This document shows positions 1 to 9,493 of a stretch of 64,000 bases of DNA, piece by piece (within the stretch, counting starts at the first letter, position 1; each line of letters opens with the position of its first letter). The notes under the pieces are model-generated. The model ran no database searches and had not been told where the DNA came from. It saw only the letters and a list, made by a program, of their open reading frames with translations. The stretch is from NCBI RefSeq assembly GCF_040813715.1, contig NZ_JBFOCH010000015.1; one strand, written 5' to 3'. The translations under genes were made by a program, and so were the position numbers. Origin of the DNA: Mesorhizobium_K marinum (GTDB lineage: Bacteria > Pseudomonadota > Alphaproteobacteria > Rhizobiales > Rhizobiaceae).

Positions 1-180
1 CCATAGCCGATCACTTCCGGCGACGCTATGGTTGCCGGCGCGGTGTTCGGCCGCGCCGGGCGGGCGTCAACCCAAGCTCATATATGGAACCAGCATGCCT
101 TTGAAAGCGGAACTGCACTGCCACATCGAGGGGGCGGCGTCGCCGGAACTCGTCATCCGCCAGGCGGCGAAATACGGCAN
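1..180. other. Contig end and duplicated add 5' flank
   Basis: Bases from about 58 to 179 repeat those from 182 onward, separated by a single N at 180. The first copy carries the add start codon at 94 and about 28 codons. The two copies differ by one base (gcggcg against gcgacg in the codons before the N), so this is a scaffold overlap between slightly different haplotypes rather than a real tandem gene. No upstream gene can be called in the first 90 bases. Confidence 0.8.
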
Positions 181-220
181 GCCGGGCGGGCGTCAACCCA
201 AGCTCATATATGGAACCAGC

Positions 221-1201
221 ATGCCTTTGAAAGCGGAACTGCACTGCCACATCGAGGGGGCGGCGTCGCCGGAACTCGTCATCCGCCAGGCGACGAAATA
301 CGGCAGGGACGCGTCGCCCTTCATCCGGGACGGCGCTTTCGTCTGGCATGACTTCACCTCCTTCCTCGCCGCCTATGACTTTTCCGCCGATCTCTTCCGC
401 ACGGAGGACGACTATGCGCGGTTGTCCGAGCACTACCTGACGAGCCTGGCGCGCGACGGCGCGGTCTATTCGGAGTTCTTCATCTCGCCCGACCATGCGC
501 TGAAGGCGGGACTGTCGCCGGCCGCCTATGCCGACGCCCTCGGCGAGGGGATCGTCAGGGCGAGAGCCAAGACCGGCATCGAGGCGCGCATGATCGTCAC
601 CGGCGTGCGCCATGTCGGCATCGAGGCGGTCGAGCAGGCCGCGCGTTTCGCCGTGAAATGCGGCAATCCGCTGGTGACCGGCTTCGGCCTCGCCGGCGAC
701 GAGCGGGTCGGCGGCTTCGACGATTTCGTGCGCGCCTTCGAGATCGCGCGCGAGGCCGGACTGGGCATCACCGTGCATGCCGGCGAACTCACCGGGTGGC
801 AGACCGTGGCAGCCGCGCTCGACCACATCCGGCCCTCGCGCATCGGCCACGGCGTCAGGGCGATCGAGAATCCGGACCTCGTCAAACGCATCGCCGACGA
901 GGGCGTGGTGCTGGAATGCTGCCCGGGCTCGAACGTCGCGCTGGCGGTCTTCCCCAGTTTCGCCGAACACCCGTTTCCGGCGCTGATGGCGGCCGGATGC
1001 AAGGTGACGCTGAATTCGGACGACCCGCCCTATTTCCATACGTCCCTGAAGCGCGAATACGACATCGCGTCCGCGCACTTCGGCATGAGCGACAAGGCGC
1101 TGCTGGGCGTCACCAGGACGGCCATCGAGGCGGCTTTCGTCGACCGCAAGACCAAGCAGGCGCTGCTGGCGAAGCTCGGCCGGGCCGGCCAACGCCGCTG
1201 A
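221..1201 (+). CDS. add: Adenosine deaminase
   Basis: Cytosolic enzyme that deaminates adenosine (and deoxyadenosine) to inosine in purine salvage. The 326-aa product begins MPLKAELHCHIEGA, with the metal-binding HxH motif of the family near the N-terminus. It then shows the HAGE motif about two thirds of the way to the metal-binding aspartates, the SRIGHG motif, and LNSDDPP, which contains the paired aspartates that bind zinc and polarise the water. The ATG at 221 is chosen because the frame upstream only reads through the duplicated contig end. The gene lies 88 bp ahead of upp on the same strand, so the two are probably co-transcribed. Opposite-strand neighbours encode nucleoside uptake and phosphorolysis, which fits a salvage role. 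Confidence 0.93.
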   Translation: MPLKAELHCHIEGAASPELVIRQATKYGRDASPFIRDGAFVWHDFTSFLAAYDFSADLFRTEDDYARLSEHYLTSLARDGAVYSEFFISPDHALKAGLSPAAYADALGEGIVRARAKTGIEARMIVTGVRHVGIEAVEQAARFAVKCGNPLVTGFGLAGDERVGGFDDFVRAFEIAREAGLGITVHAGELTGWQTVAAALDHIRPSRIGHGVRAIENPDLVKRIADEGVVLECCPGSNVALAVFPSFAEHPFPALMAAGCKVTLNSDDPPYFHTSLKREYDIASAHFGMSDKALLGVTRTAIEAAFVDRKTKQALLAKLGRAGQRR

Positions 1202-1289
1202 AAATTGTGGTCGGCCGCAGCTAGGCCGTTTCTTGCGCGGAGCAATCCCGCTAGGGTCGGCCAAAAGCCACGGTTCCAGGAGAGTTCCC

Positions 1290-1919
1290 ATGAAAAGCGT
1301 CACGGTGGTCGACCATCCGCTCGTGCAGCACAAGCTGACGATCATGCGCGACAAGGAAACCTCCACCGCGGGATTCCGGCGGCTGCTGCGCGAGATTTCG
1401 CTGCTGCTGGGCTACGAGGTGACGCGCAACCTCGAACTGACCACCAAGACGATCGAGACGCCGCTGCAGACCATGGAGGCGCCGACGCTGGAGGGCAAGA
1501 AGCTGGTCTTCGCCTCGGTGCTCCGGGCCGGAAACGGGCTGCTCGAGGGCCTTCTCGACCTGGTGCCGGCGGCGCGCGTCGCGCATGTCGGCCTCTACCG
1601 CGACCACGACACGCTGCAAGCGGTCGAATACTTCTTCAAGGCGCCGAGCGACCTTGGCGATCGCCTGGTGATCGTCGTCGATCCGATGCTCGCGACGGCC
1701 AATTCGGCGATCGCGGCGATCGACATGCTGAAGGGGCGCGGCGCCACCAATTTGCGGTTCCTGTGCCTGCTCGCCGCGCCGGAGGGCATCGATCGCTTCA
1801 CCGCCGCGCATCCCGACGTGCCGGTCTTCACCGCCTCGATCGACGAGCGGCTGAACGAGAAGGGCTATATCGTGCCCGGCCTCGGCGACGCGGGCGACCG
1901 CATGTACGGCACGAAGTAG
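1290..1919 (+). CDS. upp: Uracil phosphoribosyltransferase
   Basis: Converts uracil and PRPP to UMP and diphosphate in the cytosol. The protein is 209 aa, the usual length for Upp, and contains the expected blocks: VDHPLVQHKLTIMRD at the N-terminus, SVLRAGNGLLEG in the middle and VVDPMLATANSAI as the PRPP loop. The loop reads ATANSA where E. coli has ATGGS. The C-terminal GYIVPGLGDAGDR block binds uracil. A strong Shine-Dalgarno (AGGAGAG) sits just before the ATG at 1290. It follows add and belongs with the cdd-PNP-deoA genes across the intergenic region as a pyrimidine/purine salvage set. Confidence 0.95.
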   Translation: MKSVTVVDHPLVQHKLTIMRDKETSTAGFRRLLREISLLLGYEVTRNLELTTKTIETPLQTMEAPTLEGKKLVFASVLRAGNGLLEGLLDLVPAARVAHVGLYRDHDTLQAVEYFFKAPSDLGDRLVIVVDPMLATANSAIAAIDMLKGRGATNLRFLCLLAAPEGIDRFTAAHPDVPVFTASIDERLNEKGYIVPGLGDAGDRMYGTK

Positions 1920-2042
1920 CGGCGTTTACCCGCCGTTAACACAACCGCCGGAAACCGCGAGGTTCCGGCGGCGATCGCGGCCGCCGTTAAGGCCGCGATG
2001 GCCGCCGACGGCTATGATCGGTCCGACTAACCGGTCCCGGAC

Positions 2043-2609
2043 ATGCTGCGCAAGCTGATCATCCTCGTCGTCTGTGCCGTCGCCTCGGCGTCGGTGCCGC
2101 TTCTGTACGAGCGCAACCCCGATCTCTTCCGCCGCCTGCTGGGCCAGGCCGGGGAAACCCAGGCCGCGCCGCCGACGATCGCCAAGGCCGAGATACGCAC
2201 GGCGAATGCGCCCGCGCCGACGACCGAGGTGCTGCTCGGACGGAAGGTGCGCATCGCCGCCGACGGTCAGGGCCACTTCAGCGCGGATTTCCGGCTGAAC
2301 GGGCGCAGCGTCGACGCGCTGGTCGACACCGGCGCGACGCTGGTGGCGATGAATGCGTCGACGGCGCGCCGGGTCGGCATCAAGGTCATGCCGGCCGATT
2401 TCAAGTACAAGGTGAGGACTGCGAACGGCGAGACCCGGGCGGCCGGCGTCACCATCGACAAGCTGCAGATCGGCCGCATCCTGGTCGAGAATGTCGAGGC
2501 CGTGGTGCTCGACGACAAGGCGCTCGATGGCACGCTGATCGGCGTCAGCTTCCTCAAGCGCCTGGCGAAATACCAGGTCGAGAACGGCGCCCTGCTGCTG
2601 GTCCAGTGA
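2043..2609 (+). CDS. Clan AA retropepsin-like aspartic protease, membrane-anchored
   Basis: The 188-aa product begins with a hydrophobic stretch (about residues 4-22) that should act as a signal anchor. It ends in a single retropepsin-like domain with the catalytic motif VDTGATLVAMN (about residues 97-107) and the downstream LIGVSFL block typical of the TIGR02281-type bacterial aspartyl proteases. These have one catalytic Asp per chain and are expected to act as dimers, probably facing the periplasm. Substrates are not known. The gene stands alone between upp and the convergent deoA. Confidence 0.85.
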   Translation: MLRKLIILVVCAVASASVPLLYERNPDLFRRLLGQAGETQAAPPTIAKAEIRTANAPAPTTEVLLGRKVRIAADGQGHFSADFRLNGRSVDALVDTGATLVAMNASTARRVGIKVMPADFKYKVRTANGETRAAGVTIDKLQIGRILVENVEAVVLDDKALDGTLIGVSFLKRLAKYQVENGALLLVQ

Positions 2610-2651
2610 CCCGGGGCAATCCCGGCCGGATTTCGCCCGTCCGGACTTGCC

Positions 2652-3977
2652 CTAGACGCCCGGCGCGATGCGCCTGACCACGGCCTTCTGCACCGATGGC
2701 CGCGTCCTGCCGATCGTGTAGGCGGCGCGGATCTCCCGCGCGGCCGTCTCGGCGGCGGACCGCGTTCGCGCATGGACGATGGCGAGCGGCTCGCCCTTCA
2801 CCGCTTCGGCGCCGACCGGCAGCAGGCCGGTGATCCCGACCGCATGGTCGATCACGTCGTCGGGCTTGGTGCGGCCGCCACCCAGCGCGACCACGGCAAG
2901 GCCGATGTCGCGCGTCTCGATGCCGGTGACATGCCCGTTCTCCCCGGCCGCGACCGCATGCTCGAAAGGCGCCTTGGGCAGATAGGCGAGGGGCCGATCC
3001 ATGAAGTCGGCGGGGCCGCCGAGGGTGGCCACCATCGTCGCGAAAGCCTCGGCGGCGCGGCCGCTGTCCAGCGCGTCCGTCGCGCGCGCCATGCCTTCGC
3101 GGTTCGAGCCGGCGATGCCGGCGGCGATGAGCATCTCGGCGGCAAGCGCCATGGTGACTTCGAAAAGCCGCCTGTCGCGCCGGCGTCCGGCCAGGAAGTC
3201 GATGGCGTTGAGCACCTCGACGGCGTTGCCCGCGGCCGAGGCCAGAGGCTCGTTCATGCCGGTTATCAGCGCCGACGTGCGCGTGCCCGCGCCGTTGGCG
3301 ACCTCGACCAGGCTTTTTGCGAGTTCGGTCGCGTCGCGGCTTTTCGCCATGAAGGCACCGTTGCCGACCTTGACGTCGAGCACCAGAGACTGCAGCCCTG
3401 CGGCGAGCTTCTTCGACAGGATGGAGGCGGTGATCAGCGGCACGGATTCGACCGTCGCCGTGACGTCGCGGATGGCGTAGAAACGCTTGTCGGCGGGAGC
3501 GAGCGCCGCGGTCTGGCCGATGATGGCACAGCCGGCCGCCAGCACCGTCTTGCGGAACAGCGCATTGTCGGGCTGGCTGACATAGCCGGGAATGGCGTCC
3601 ATCTTGTCGAGCGTGCCGCCGGTGTGGCCGAGCCCGCGGCCCGAGATCATCGGCACGTAGGCGCCGCAGGCGGCGACGATCGGCGCCAGCATCAGCGAGA
3701 CATTGTCGCCGACGCCGCCGGTGGAATGCTTGTCGGTGACCGGGCCGGGCAGGTCCGACCAGTCGAGCGTGTCGCCGGAATCGCGCATCGCGAGCGTCAG
3801 CGCGACGGCCTCGTCGCGGCTCATGCCGTTGAAGAAGACCGCCATGGCGAAGGCCGCGACCTGCCCTTCCGACACCTTCCCGGACGAGATGCCCGCGACG
3901 AAGGCGGCGATCTCTTCCTTCGACAGCGGCTTGCCGTCGCGCTTCCTGCGGATGATCTCCTGGGGCAGCACGGTCAC
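2652..3977 (-). CDS. deoA: Thymidine phosphorylase
   Basis: Phosphorolysis of thymidine and deoxyuridine to the base and 2-deoxyribose-1-phosphate. The 441-aa protein contains the thymidine/pyrimidine phosphorylase signature DKHSTGGVGDNVS (about residues 83-95), SGRGLGHTGGTLDK, and the LDVKVGNGAFM motif. The start is a GTG at 3977 that overlaps the stop of the upstream phosphorylase gene (GTGA), so the two are translationally coupled. It is the last gene of the operon binding protein/ATPase/permeases/cdd/PNP/deoA. Confidence 0.95.
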   Translation of the reverse strand: MTVLPQEIIRRKRDGKPLSKEEIAAFVAGISSGKVSEGQVAAFAMAVFFNGMSRDEAVALTLAMRDSGDTLDWSDLPGPVTDKHSTGGVGDNVSLMLAPIVAACGAYVPMISGRGLGHTGGTLDKMDAIPGYVSQPDNALFRKTVLAAGCAIIGQTAALAPADKRFYAIRDVTATVESVPLITASILSKKLAAGLQSLVLDVKVGNGAFMAKSRDATELAKSLVEVANGAGTRTSALITGMNEPLASAAGNAVEVLNAIDFLAGRRRDRRLFEVTMALAAEMLIAAGIAGSNREGMARATDALDSGRAAEAFATMVATLGGPADFMDRPLAYLPKAPFEHAVAAGENGHVTGIETRDIGLAVVALGGGRTKPDDVIDHAVGITGLLPVGAEAVKGEPLAIVHARTRSAAETAAREIRAAYTIGRTRPSVQKAVVRRIAPGV

Positions 3978-4955
3978 AGCCCTTCCGCGATCGCGTGCCT
4001 GAGGATCGCCGACAGCCGCGCGCCGCCGATCGGCGCCATGTCCTTGGTCTCCTGGTGCGAGAGTTCGCCCGCCGTCATGCCGGCGGCGAGGTTGGTCACC
4101 ACCGAACAGGCGGCGACGCGCAGGCCGAGGAAACGCGCGAGGATGACTTCCGGAACGGTCGACATGCCGACCGCGTCGGCGCCGAAGCCGCGCGCCATGC
4201 GGATCTCGGCGGGCGTCTCGAAGGAGGGGCCCGAGAACCACATGTAGACGCCCTGGTGGAGCGGCGTGCCGGTGGCGGTGGCGGCGTCCAGCAAGGCCTT
4301 GCGCATGCCCCCGTCATAGGCCTTGGTCAGGCCGACGAAGCGGCGGTCGGTGGGTTCGCCGAACAGCGGGTTGGAACCGGAGAAGTTGATATGATCGGTG
4401 ATCAGCATGACCGACCCGGGCGGGATGTCCTCCCGCAGCGAGCCGGCGGCATTGGTGAGGACGAGCCTGGTGATGCCGATCGCCGCGAGCGTCTCGATCG
4501 CCGGGCGCATGACGGCGGCGTCGCCGTGCTCGTAGTAGTGCGCGCGGCCGGCGAGCAGGAGCACCGGCCGGCCGCCGAAATGGCCCGCGACGACCTCGCC
4601 GGCGTGGCCGCTGACGCCGCTTTTCGGGAAGCCCGGCAGGTCGCCATAGGGGATGCGCACNGCCGATCGCCGCGAGCGTCTCGAGCGCCGGGCGCATGAC
4701 AGCGGCGTCGCCGTGCTCGTAGTAGTGCGCGCGGCCGGCGAGCAGGAGCACCGGCCGGCCGCCGAAATGGCCCGCGACGACCTCGCCGGCGTGGCCGCTG
4801 ACGCCGCTTTTCGGGAAGCCCGGCAGGTCGCCATAGGGGATGCGCACGGCGTTCTCCACCTCGCCGGCGAGCGGGCCGAGGCCGGAACCGAGCACTATGG
4901 CCAGGTCGGGTTTCAGGGCGCCGAGCCGTTCGGCGAGGATGGCGGCGGCGGTCAT
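3974..4955 (-). CDS. Purine nucleoside phosphorylase, split by an assembly join
   Basis: Trimeric-type PNP (PNP/MTAP family) that converts inosine, guanosine or xanthosine and phosphate to the base and ribose-1-phosphate. Visible motifs are VLGSGLGPLA (phosphate loop), SGHAGE, RAHYYEHGD, LTNAAGSL, and SGPSFETPAEIRM followed by VGMSTVPE, and VVTNLAAGM. An N at 4661 is flanked by about 180 bp present twice (about 4480-4660 and 4662-4842). The duplicate differs at one codon (ALETLAAIG against AIETLAAIG). Removing one copy restores a single intact frame. The ATG at 4955 overlaps the cdd stop (ATGA), and the stop overlaps the deoA start. Confidence 0.9.
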
Positions 4956-5344
4956 TTCAGGATGTCCCCGGCGAAGCCGTAGGGCAGCATCTCGCCCATG
5001 GTGACGGTCTCGACGACCCCGCTTTCGTCGCAGAGGTGGAGTTTGGTTTCGGGGCGCGTGAACTCCGCCAGGCGCTGGCGGCAGCCGCCGCAGGGCGTTA
5101 CCCTCGGCATGCGCTCGGCGATGACGGCGATCTCGGTGATCCTGCCGCCGCCGCCCATGATGTAGTGGCCGAGCGCGGTTGTCTCGGCGCACCAGCCTTC
5201 CGGGTAGGAGGCGACCTCGACATTGGCGCCGGAAAAGACGCGGCCGTCGTCGCAGCGCAGCGCCGCGCCGACCGAAAACTTCGAATAGGGGGCGTAGGCT
5301 TTCGCCATGGCCGACTTGGCCGCAAGGAAGAGATCGTGGGACAT
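4952..5344 (-). CDS. cdd: Cytidine deaminase
   Basis: Zinc enzyme deaminating cytidine and deoxycytidine to uridine and deoxyuridine. The 130-aa protein is the short tetrameric type. It has WCAETTA, with the zinc Cys and catalytic Glu (about residues 51-57), and PCGGCRQ, with the other two zinc cysteines (about residues 84-90). It sits between the nucleoside permease genes and the purine nucleoside phosphorylase, overlapping the latter by 4 bp. Confidence 0.95.
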   Translation of the reverse strand: MSHDLFLAAKSAMAKAYAPYSKFSVGAALRCDDGRVFSGANVEVASYPEGWCAETTALGHYIMGGGGRITEIAVIAERMPRVTPCGGCRQRLAEFTRPETKLHLCDESGVVETVTMGEMLPYGFAGDILK

Positions 5345-5385
5345 GCTTTTTCTTCTTTCGTCCGTGTTGCGTCAGGCGGGCGCGA

Positions 5386-6357
5386 CTACCGTTCCTTCAC
5401 ATAAGGCACGCCGCCGGCGCGCGGCGGGATGGCCTTGCCGATGAAGCCGGCGAGCAGGATGACGGTGAGGATGTACGGCAGCGCCTGCATCAACTGGACG
5501 GGGACCTTGCCGATGAGCGGCAGCGGCGTTCCCTGAAGGCGGATCGACAGCGCGTCTAGGAAGCCGAACAGCAGGCAGGCGAACATCGCCGGCACCGGCT
5601 TCCACTTTGCGAAGATCAGGGCTGCGAGCGCGATGTAGCCGCGCCCGGCGGTCATGTCCTTGACGAAGCCGGCGTTCTGCGACAGCGCCATGTAGCAGCC
5701 GGCGAGCCCGGTCAGAACGCCCGTGCAGATGACGGCGCGGTAGCGCAGCCAGGTCACGGAGATACCCGCCGTGTCGACCGCCGCCGGGTTTTCGCCGACG
5801 GCGCGCAGCCTCAGGCCGAAGCGCGTCCTGAACAGCACCCACCAGGTGAACGGCACGGCGAGGAAGGCGATGTAGGCGAGCAGGGTGTGGCCGGAGAGCA
5901 GGCCGGAATAGAGCTGGCCGATGACCGGCACGTCGCGCAGCGCGTCGGCAAACGGCAGCGTGATCGCGCCGAAGCGGTCCTCGGCCGGCAGCGACGGCGT
6001 GCGGCCGCCCTGCTGGAACCAGGCCTGCCCGAGGATGATGGTCGATCCGGCGGCGATGAAGTTGATGGCGACGCCGGAGACGATCTGGTTGCCGCGATGG
6101 GTGATCGACGCGAAGCCGTGCACCAGCGCCAGGCCGACCGAGACCAGCACCGCCATGACGAGGCCCATCCACGCCGAGCCGTAGACGGCGGCGGCCGCCG
6201 CGCCGGCAAACGCTCCGGCCAGCATCTTGCCTTCGAGCCCGATGTCGAAGACGCCGGCGCGCTCGGAATAGAGGCCGGCCAGGCAGGCGAGCAGCAGCGG
6301 CACCGACACGCGGATGGTGGAGTTCAGGATGTTGATGAGGGTGTCGACGAACTCCAT
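5386..6357 (-). CDS. BMP-type nucleoside ABC transporter permease (second subunit)
   Basis: Inner-membrane permease of 323 aa with about eight hydrophobic segments. The N-terminal block ERAGVFDIGLEGKMLAGAFAGA is the hallmark of the RbsC-like branch (BPD_transp_2) that serves basic-membrane-protein (BMP) binding proteins. The C-terminal half contains the conserved GENPAAVDTAGISVTWLRYRA loop that contacts the ATPase. It lies 1 bp after the other permease and 41 bp before cdd, so it is part of one transcription unit for nucleoside import and breakdown. Confidence 0.9.
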   Translation of the reverse strand: MEFVDTLINILNSTIRVSVPLLLACLAGLYSERAGVFDIGLEGKMLAGAFAGAAAAAVYGSAWMGLVMAVLVSVGLALVHGFASITHRGNQIVSGVAINFIAAGSTIILGQAWFQQGGRTPSLPAEDRFGAITLPFADALRDVPVIGQLYSGLLSGHTLLAYIAFLAVPFTWWVLFRTRFGLRLRAVGENPAAVDTAGISVTWLRYRAVICTGVLTGLAGCYMALSQNAGFVKDMTAGRGYIALAALIFAKWKPVPAMFACLLFGFLDALSIRLQGTPLPLIGKVPVQLMQALPYILTVILLAGFIGKAIPPRAGGVPYVKER

Positions 6358-6358
6358 G

Positions 6359-7501
6359 TCAGGCGCTCTCCCCCCGGGTCTGCGGCATCCCGACGGAGCG
6401 GGGGCTGAAGCTGGCGAACAGGGCCTGCACCCAGGGCCTGAACATGTGCTCGAGCGCCCCGGCGAACAGGATGACGAGGCCCTGGATGATGACGATCATG
6501 TCGCGGCTGATGTTGGGCATCTCGAAGGCGAGTTCCGCGCCGCCCTGATAGAGCATGCCGAACAGGATCGCCGCCGGCACGATGCCGGCCGGATGCGAGC
6601 GCCCCATCAGGGCGACCGCGATGCCGACGAAGCCGGCGCCCGACACGAAGTCGAGCGAGACGTTGTGCTGGTCGCCCATGATCGGGTTGAGCGCCATCAT
6701 GCCGGCGAGCGCGCCCGAGATCAGCATGGTGACGATGATGATGCGCGTCTCCGAGATGCCGGCGTAGCGCGCCGCCTTCGGGCTGAAGCCCATGGTGCGG
6801 ATCTCGTAGCCGAGCTTGGTGCGCCAGATCAAAACCCAGACCACGAAGGCCATGACCAGCGCCAGCAGGAAGGACAGGTTGAGCGGCGCCGAGGGGCGGA
6901 CGGTCAGGCCGAACTCCTGCAGCAGCCAGCCGAGCTTTGGCAGTTGCGCGCCTTCGGCGAGCTGGCGCGTCTGCGGCGCCATCGAGCCGCGCGGCTTGAG
7001 CACGTCGACCAGCAGGTAGACCATCGCCGACGCCGCGATGAAGTTGAACATGATGGTGGTGATGACGATGTGCGAGCCGCGCTTGGCCTGCAGGTAGGCG
7101 GGGATCAGCGCCCATAGCGCGCCGACGGCCGCCGCGCCGAGGATGGCAAGCGGAAAGGTCAGCCACCACGGCAGCACATGGTCGAAGGCGAGGCAGACGA
7201 CGCCGACGCCGAGGCCCGCGATGTAGGCCTGGCCCTCGCCGCCGATGTTGAACAGGCCGCAATGGAAGGCGACCGCAACGGCGAGCCCGGTGAAGATGAA
7301 GTTGGTGGCGTAGTAGAGCGTGTAGGCGATGCCCTGGCCGCTGCCGAAGGCGCCGTCGACCAGGATGACGGCGGCGCGGACCGGGTTCTCGCCAACCAGC
7401 AGCACCACCAGCCCGGCGACGACGAAGGCGACGAACAGGTTGATGAGCGGGATAAGCCCGTAGTCGGCCCAGCCGGGGAGCTTCGCGTAGGGGGTGCTCA
7501 C
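6359..7501 (-). CDS. BMP-type nucleoside ABC transporter permease (first subunit)
   Basis: 380-aa polytopic inner-membrane permease of the same family. The block FHCGLFNIGGEGQAYIAGLG (about residues 79-98) is the typical membrane signature, and YEIRTMGFSPKAARYAGIS is the cytoplasmic coupling loop. The ATG at 7501 overlaps the ATPase stop at 7498. It forms a heterodimeric channel with the neighbouring permease. Confidence 0.9.
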   Translation of the reverse strand: MSTPYAKLPGWADYGLIPLINLFVAFVVAGLVVLLVGENPVRAAVILVDGAFGSGQGIAYTLYYATNFIFTGLAVAVAFHCGLFNIGGEGQAYIAGLGVGVVCLAFDHVLPWWLTFPLAILGAAAVGALWALIPAYLQAKRGSHIVITTIMFNFIAASAMVYLLVDVLKPRGSMAPQTRQLAEGAQLPKLGWLLQEFGLTVRPSAPLNLSFLLALVMAFVVWVLIWRTKLGYEIRTMGFSPKAARYAGISETRIIIVTMLISGALAGMMALNPIMGDQHNVSLDFVSGAGFVGIAVALMGRSHPAGIVPAAILFGMLYQGGAELAFEMPNISRDMIVIIQGLVILFAGALEHMFRPWVQALFASFSPRSVGMPQTRGESA

Positions 7502-9030
7502 TCGGCGGCCTCCTGCTTCTCGACGCCGGCCATCAGGAGGCCGAGCTCGCCTTCGGTGGCGTCGGGCCCACGCTCGCCGACGACGCGGCCGTCGAACATC
7601 ACGAGGATGCGGTCGGAAAGCGAGCGGATCTCGTCGAGCTCGACCGAGACGAGCAGCACCGCCTTGCCCTGGTCGCGCATGGCGATCAGCTGCTTGTGGA
7701 TGAACTCGATGGCGCCGACGTCGACGCCGCGCGTCGGCTGGCCGACGATCAGCACGCCCGGGTCCTGCTCCATTTCCCGCGCGAGCACGATCTTCTGCTG
7801 GTTGCCGCCGGAGAAGTTCGCCGTCTTCAGCCGGTCGTTGGCGGGACGGATGTCGTATTTGGCGATCTTTTCCTGGGCGTCGGCGTGGATCGCCTTGAGG
7901 TCGAGGAACGGGCCTTTCAGGTATTGCGGCTTGTCGTGATATCCGAGAATGGAATTCTCGCTCTCCTCGAAGGCGAGAACCAGGCCGACATGGTGGCGGT
8001 CTTCCGGCACGTGCGCCAGGCCGCGGTCGCGCAGTTCGCCGGGGTCGGCGTCGCCGGTGACCGCGATCGGCTTGCCGTCGAGCAGCACGGTCCCGGCTAC
8101 GGCGCGGCGGATGCCGGAGACCGCCTCGAGCAGTTCCGACTGGCCGTTGCCGGCGACGCCGGCGATGCCGACGATCTCGCCGCCGCGCACGTCGAAGGAG
8201 ACGTCCTTGACCATGGTGACGCCGCGCGAATCCTTAACGGTCAGTCCGTTGACGGAGAGCTTCACCTGCGCCGGGCGGGATTCGCCCTTTTCGACGCGCA
8301 GCAGCACGCGGCGCCCAACCATCAGTTCGGCCAGTTCCTCGACCGTCGTGTCGGCGGTCGCGCGCGTCGCCACCACGGTGCCCTGGCGCATGACCGAGAC
8401 GGTGTCGGTGATGGCCATGATCTCGCGCAGCTTGTGCGTGATCAGGACGATCGTCTTGCCCTGCTCCTTGAGCTGCTTGAGGATGCGGAACAGGTGGTCG
8501 GCCTCGGCCGGCGTCAGCACGCCGGTCGGCTCGTCGAGGATGAGGATCTCGGCGCCGCGGTAGAGCGCCTTCAGAATCTCGACGCGCTGCTGCAGGCCGA
8601 CCGGCAGTTCCTCGATGATCGCGTCGGGGTCGACCTCGAGGCCGTACTCGTGCTCGAGGCGCTCGAGTTCGGAGCGCGCATTGGCGATGCTGCTCTTGAG
8701 CAGCGCCTCGTGCTCGGCGCCGAGGATGACGTTTTCGATGACGGAGAAATTCTCGACCAGCATGAAGTGCTGGTGGACCATGCCGATGCCGAGCGCGATG
8801 GCGTCGTTGGGGGTCTTGATCGCGACGGGCTTGCCGTCGACCCTGATCTCGCCGCTGTCGGCCTGGTAGAAGCCGTAGAGGATCGACATCAGCGTCGACT
8901 TCCCGGCCCCGTTCTCGCCGACGATGCCGAGGATCGAGCCGCGCTCGATCGCGAGGTTGATGTCGCGATTCGCCCTGACTGCGCCGAAACTCTTGTTGAT
9001 GCCGACGAGTTCGATTGCGGCTTCAGCCAT
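7498..9030 (-). CDS. BMP-type nucleoside ABC transporter ATPase (two NBDs)
   Basis: 510-aa protein made of two fused ATP-binding cassettes, as usual for sugar/nucleoside importers of the RbsA/YufO type. The first half has Walker A GENGAGKST, a signature region LPVGLQQRVEIL and Walker B ILILDEPTGVLTP. The second half has a degenerate Walker A (GVAGNGQSE) and the signature FSGGNQQKIVLAREM. The start ATG at 9030 was chosen over longer readings because the cassette begins a few residues later. It energises the permeases at 5386-7501. The cognate binding protein is encoded at 10641-11630. Confidence 0.93.
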   Translation of the reverse strand: MAEAAIELVGINKSFGAVRANRDINLAIERGSILGIVGENGAGKSTLMSILYGFYQADSGEIRVDGKPVAIKTPNDAIALGIGMVHQHFMLVENFSVIENVILGAEHEALLKSSIANARSELERLEHEYGLEVDPDAIIEELPVGLQQRVEILKALYRGAEILILDEPTGVLTPAEADHLFRILKQLKEQGKTIVLITHKLREIMAITDTVSVMRQGTVVATRATADTTVEELAELMVGRRVLLRVEKGESRPAQVKLSVNGLTVKDSRGVTMVKDVSFDVRGGEIVGIAGVAGNGQSELLEAVSGIRRAVAGTVLLDGKPIAVTGDADPGELRDRGLAHVPEDRHHVGLVLAFEESENSILGYHDKPQYLKGPFLDLKAIHADAQEKIAKYDIRPANDRLKTANFSGGNQQKIVLAREMEQDPGVLIVGQPTRGVDVGAIEFIHKQLIAMRDQGKAVLLVSVELDEIRSLSDRILVMFDGRVVGERGPDATEGELGLLMAGVEKQEAAE

Positions 9031-9197
9031 GCGGCCGGTTCCCACCTTATTTTTCTTGTCGCAAGAGCTAGCATGCCGCATATCGGCTGCCAATCGCGGC
9101 TCCCCGCCGCACATCTCGTCAAATCCGCGCCGGCTTGTCAATTTCCGGGCAATTGCCGCAGCGTGATCCGGCGAAGGCCGAAGGAGAGAGGTGCGCC

Positions 9198-9419
9198 ATG
9201 ACAGCGCCAGACGACCGAACCGGCGAGCGCCTGACCACGCTCGAGATCCGCGCCGCCGAGCAGGAAAAGACCATCGAGGAACTGTCGGCGCAGCTTGCCG
9301 AACAGTGGCGCACGATCGAGGGCCTGCGCCGGAAACTCGACCTCCTGGCCGACCGCTTCCTGGCGCTGGAGGAGCGCACCGCGCCGGAGGTTCCGGTGAC
9401 GAAGCCGCCGCACTGGTAG
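9198..9419 (+). CDS. SlyX family protein
   Basis: 73-aa protein that is almost entirely heptad-patterned coiled coil (IRAAEQEKTIEELSAQLAEQ onwards) and ends in the short PPHW tail seen in SlyX proteins. The function of the family is not established. The start has an AAGGAGAG ribosome site about 10 bases upstream. It lies between the ATPase and the binding protein of the nucleoside transporter but on the opposite strand. Confidence 0.85.
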   Translation: MTAPDDRTGERLTTLEIRAAEQEKTIEELSAQLAEQWRTIEGLRRKLDLLADRFLALEERTAPEVPVTKPPHW

Positions 9420-9493
9420 GAACGGTGCGCGGCGTGGGATCGGGCATGGCCGGGCCGGCGCTTTGAGGCGAAACGATCGGCGGATTTGCTGCT

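Noticed and set aside
2772..4247. 491-codon plus-strand frame opposite deoA and the purine nucleoside phosphorylase
   Set aside because: Antisense shadow in GC-rich DNA. The opposite strand encodes clear enzymes with all motifs.
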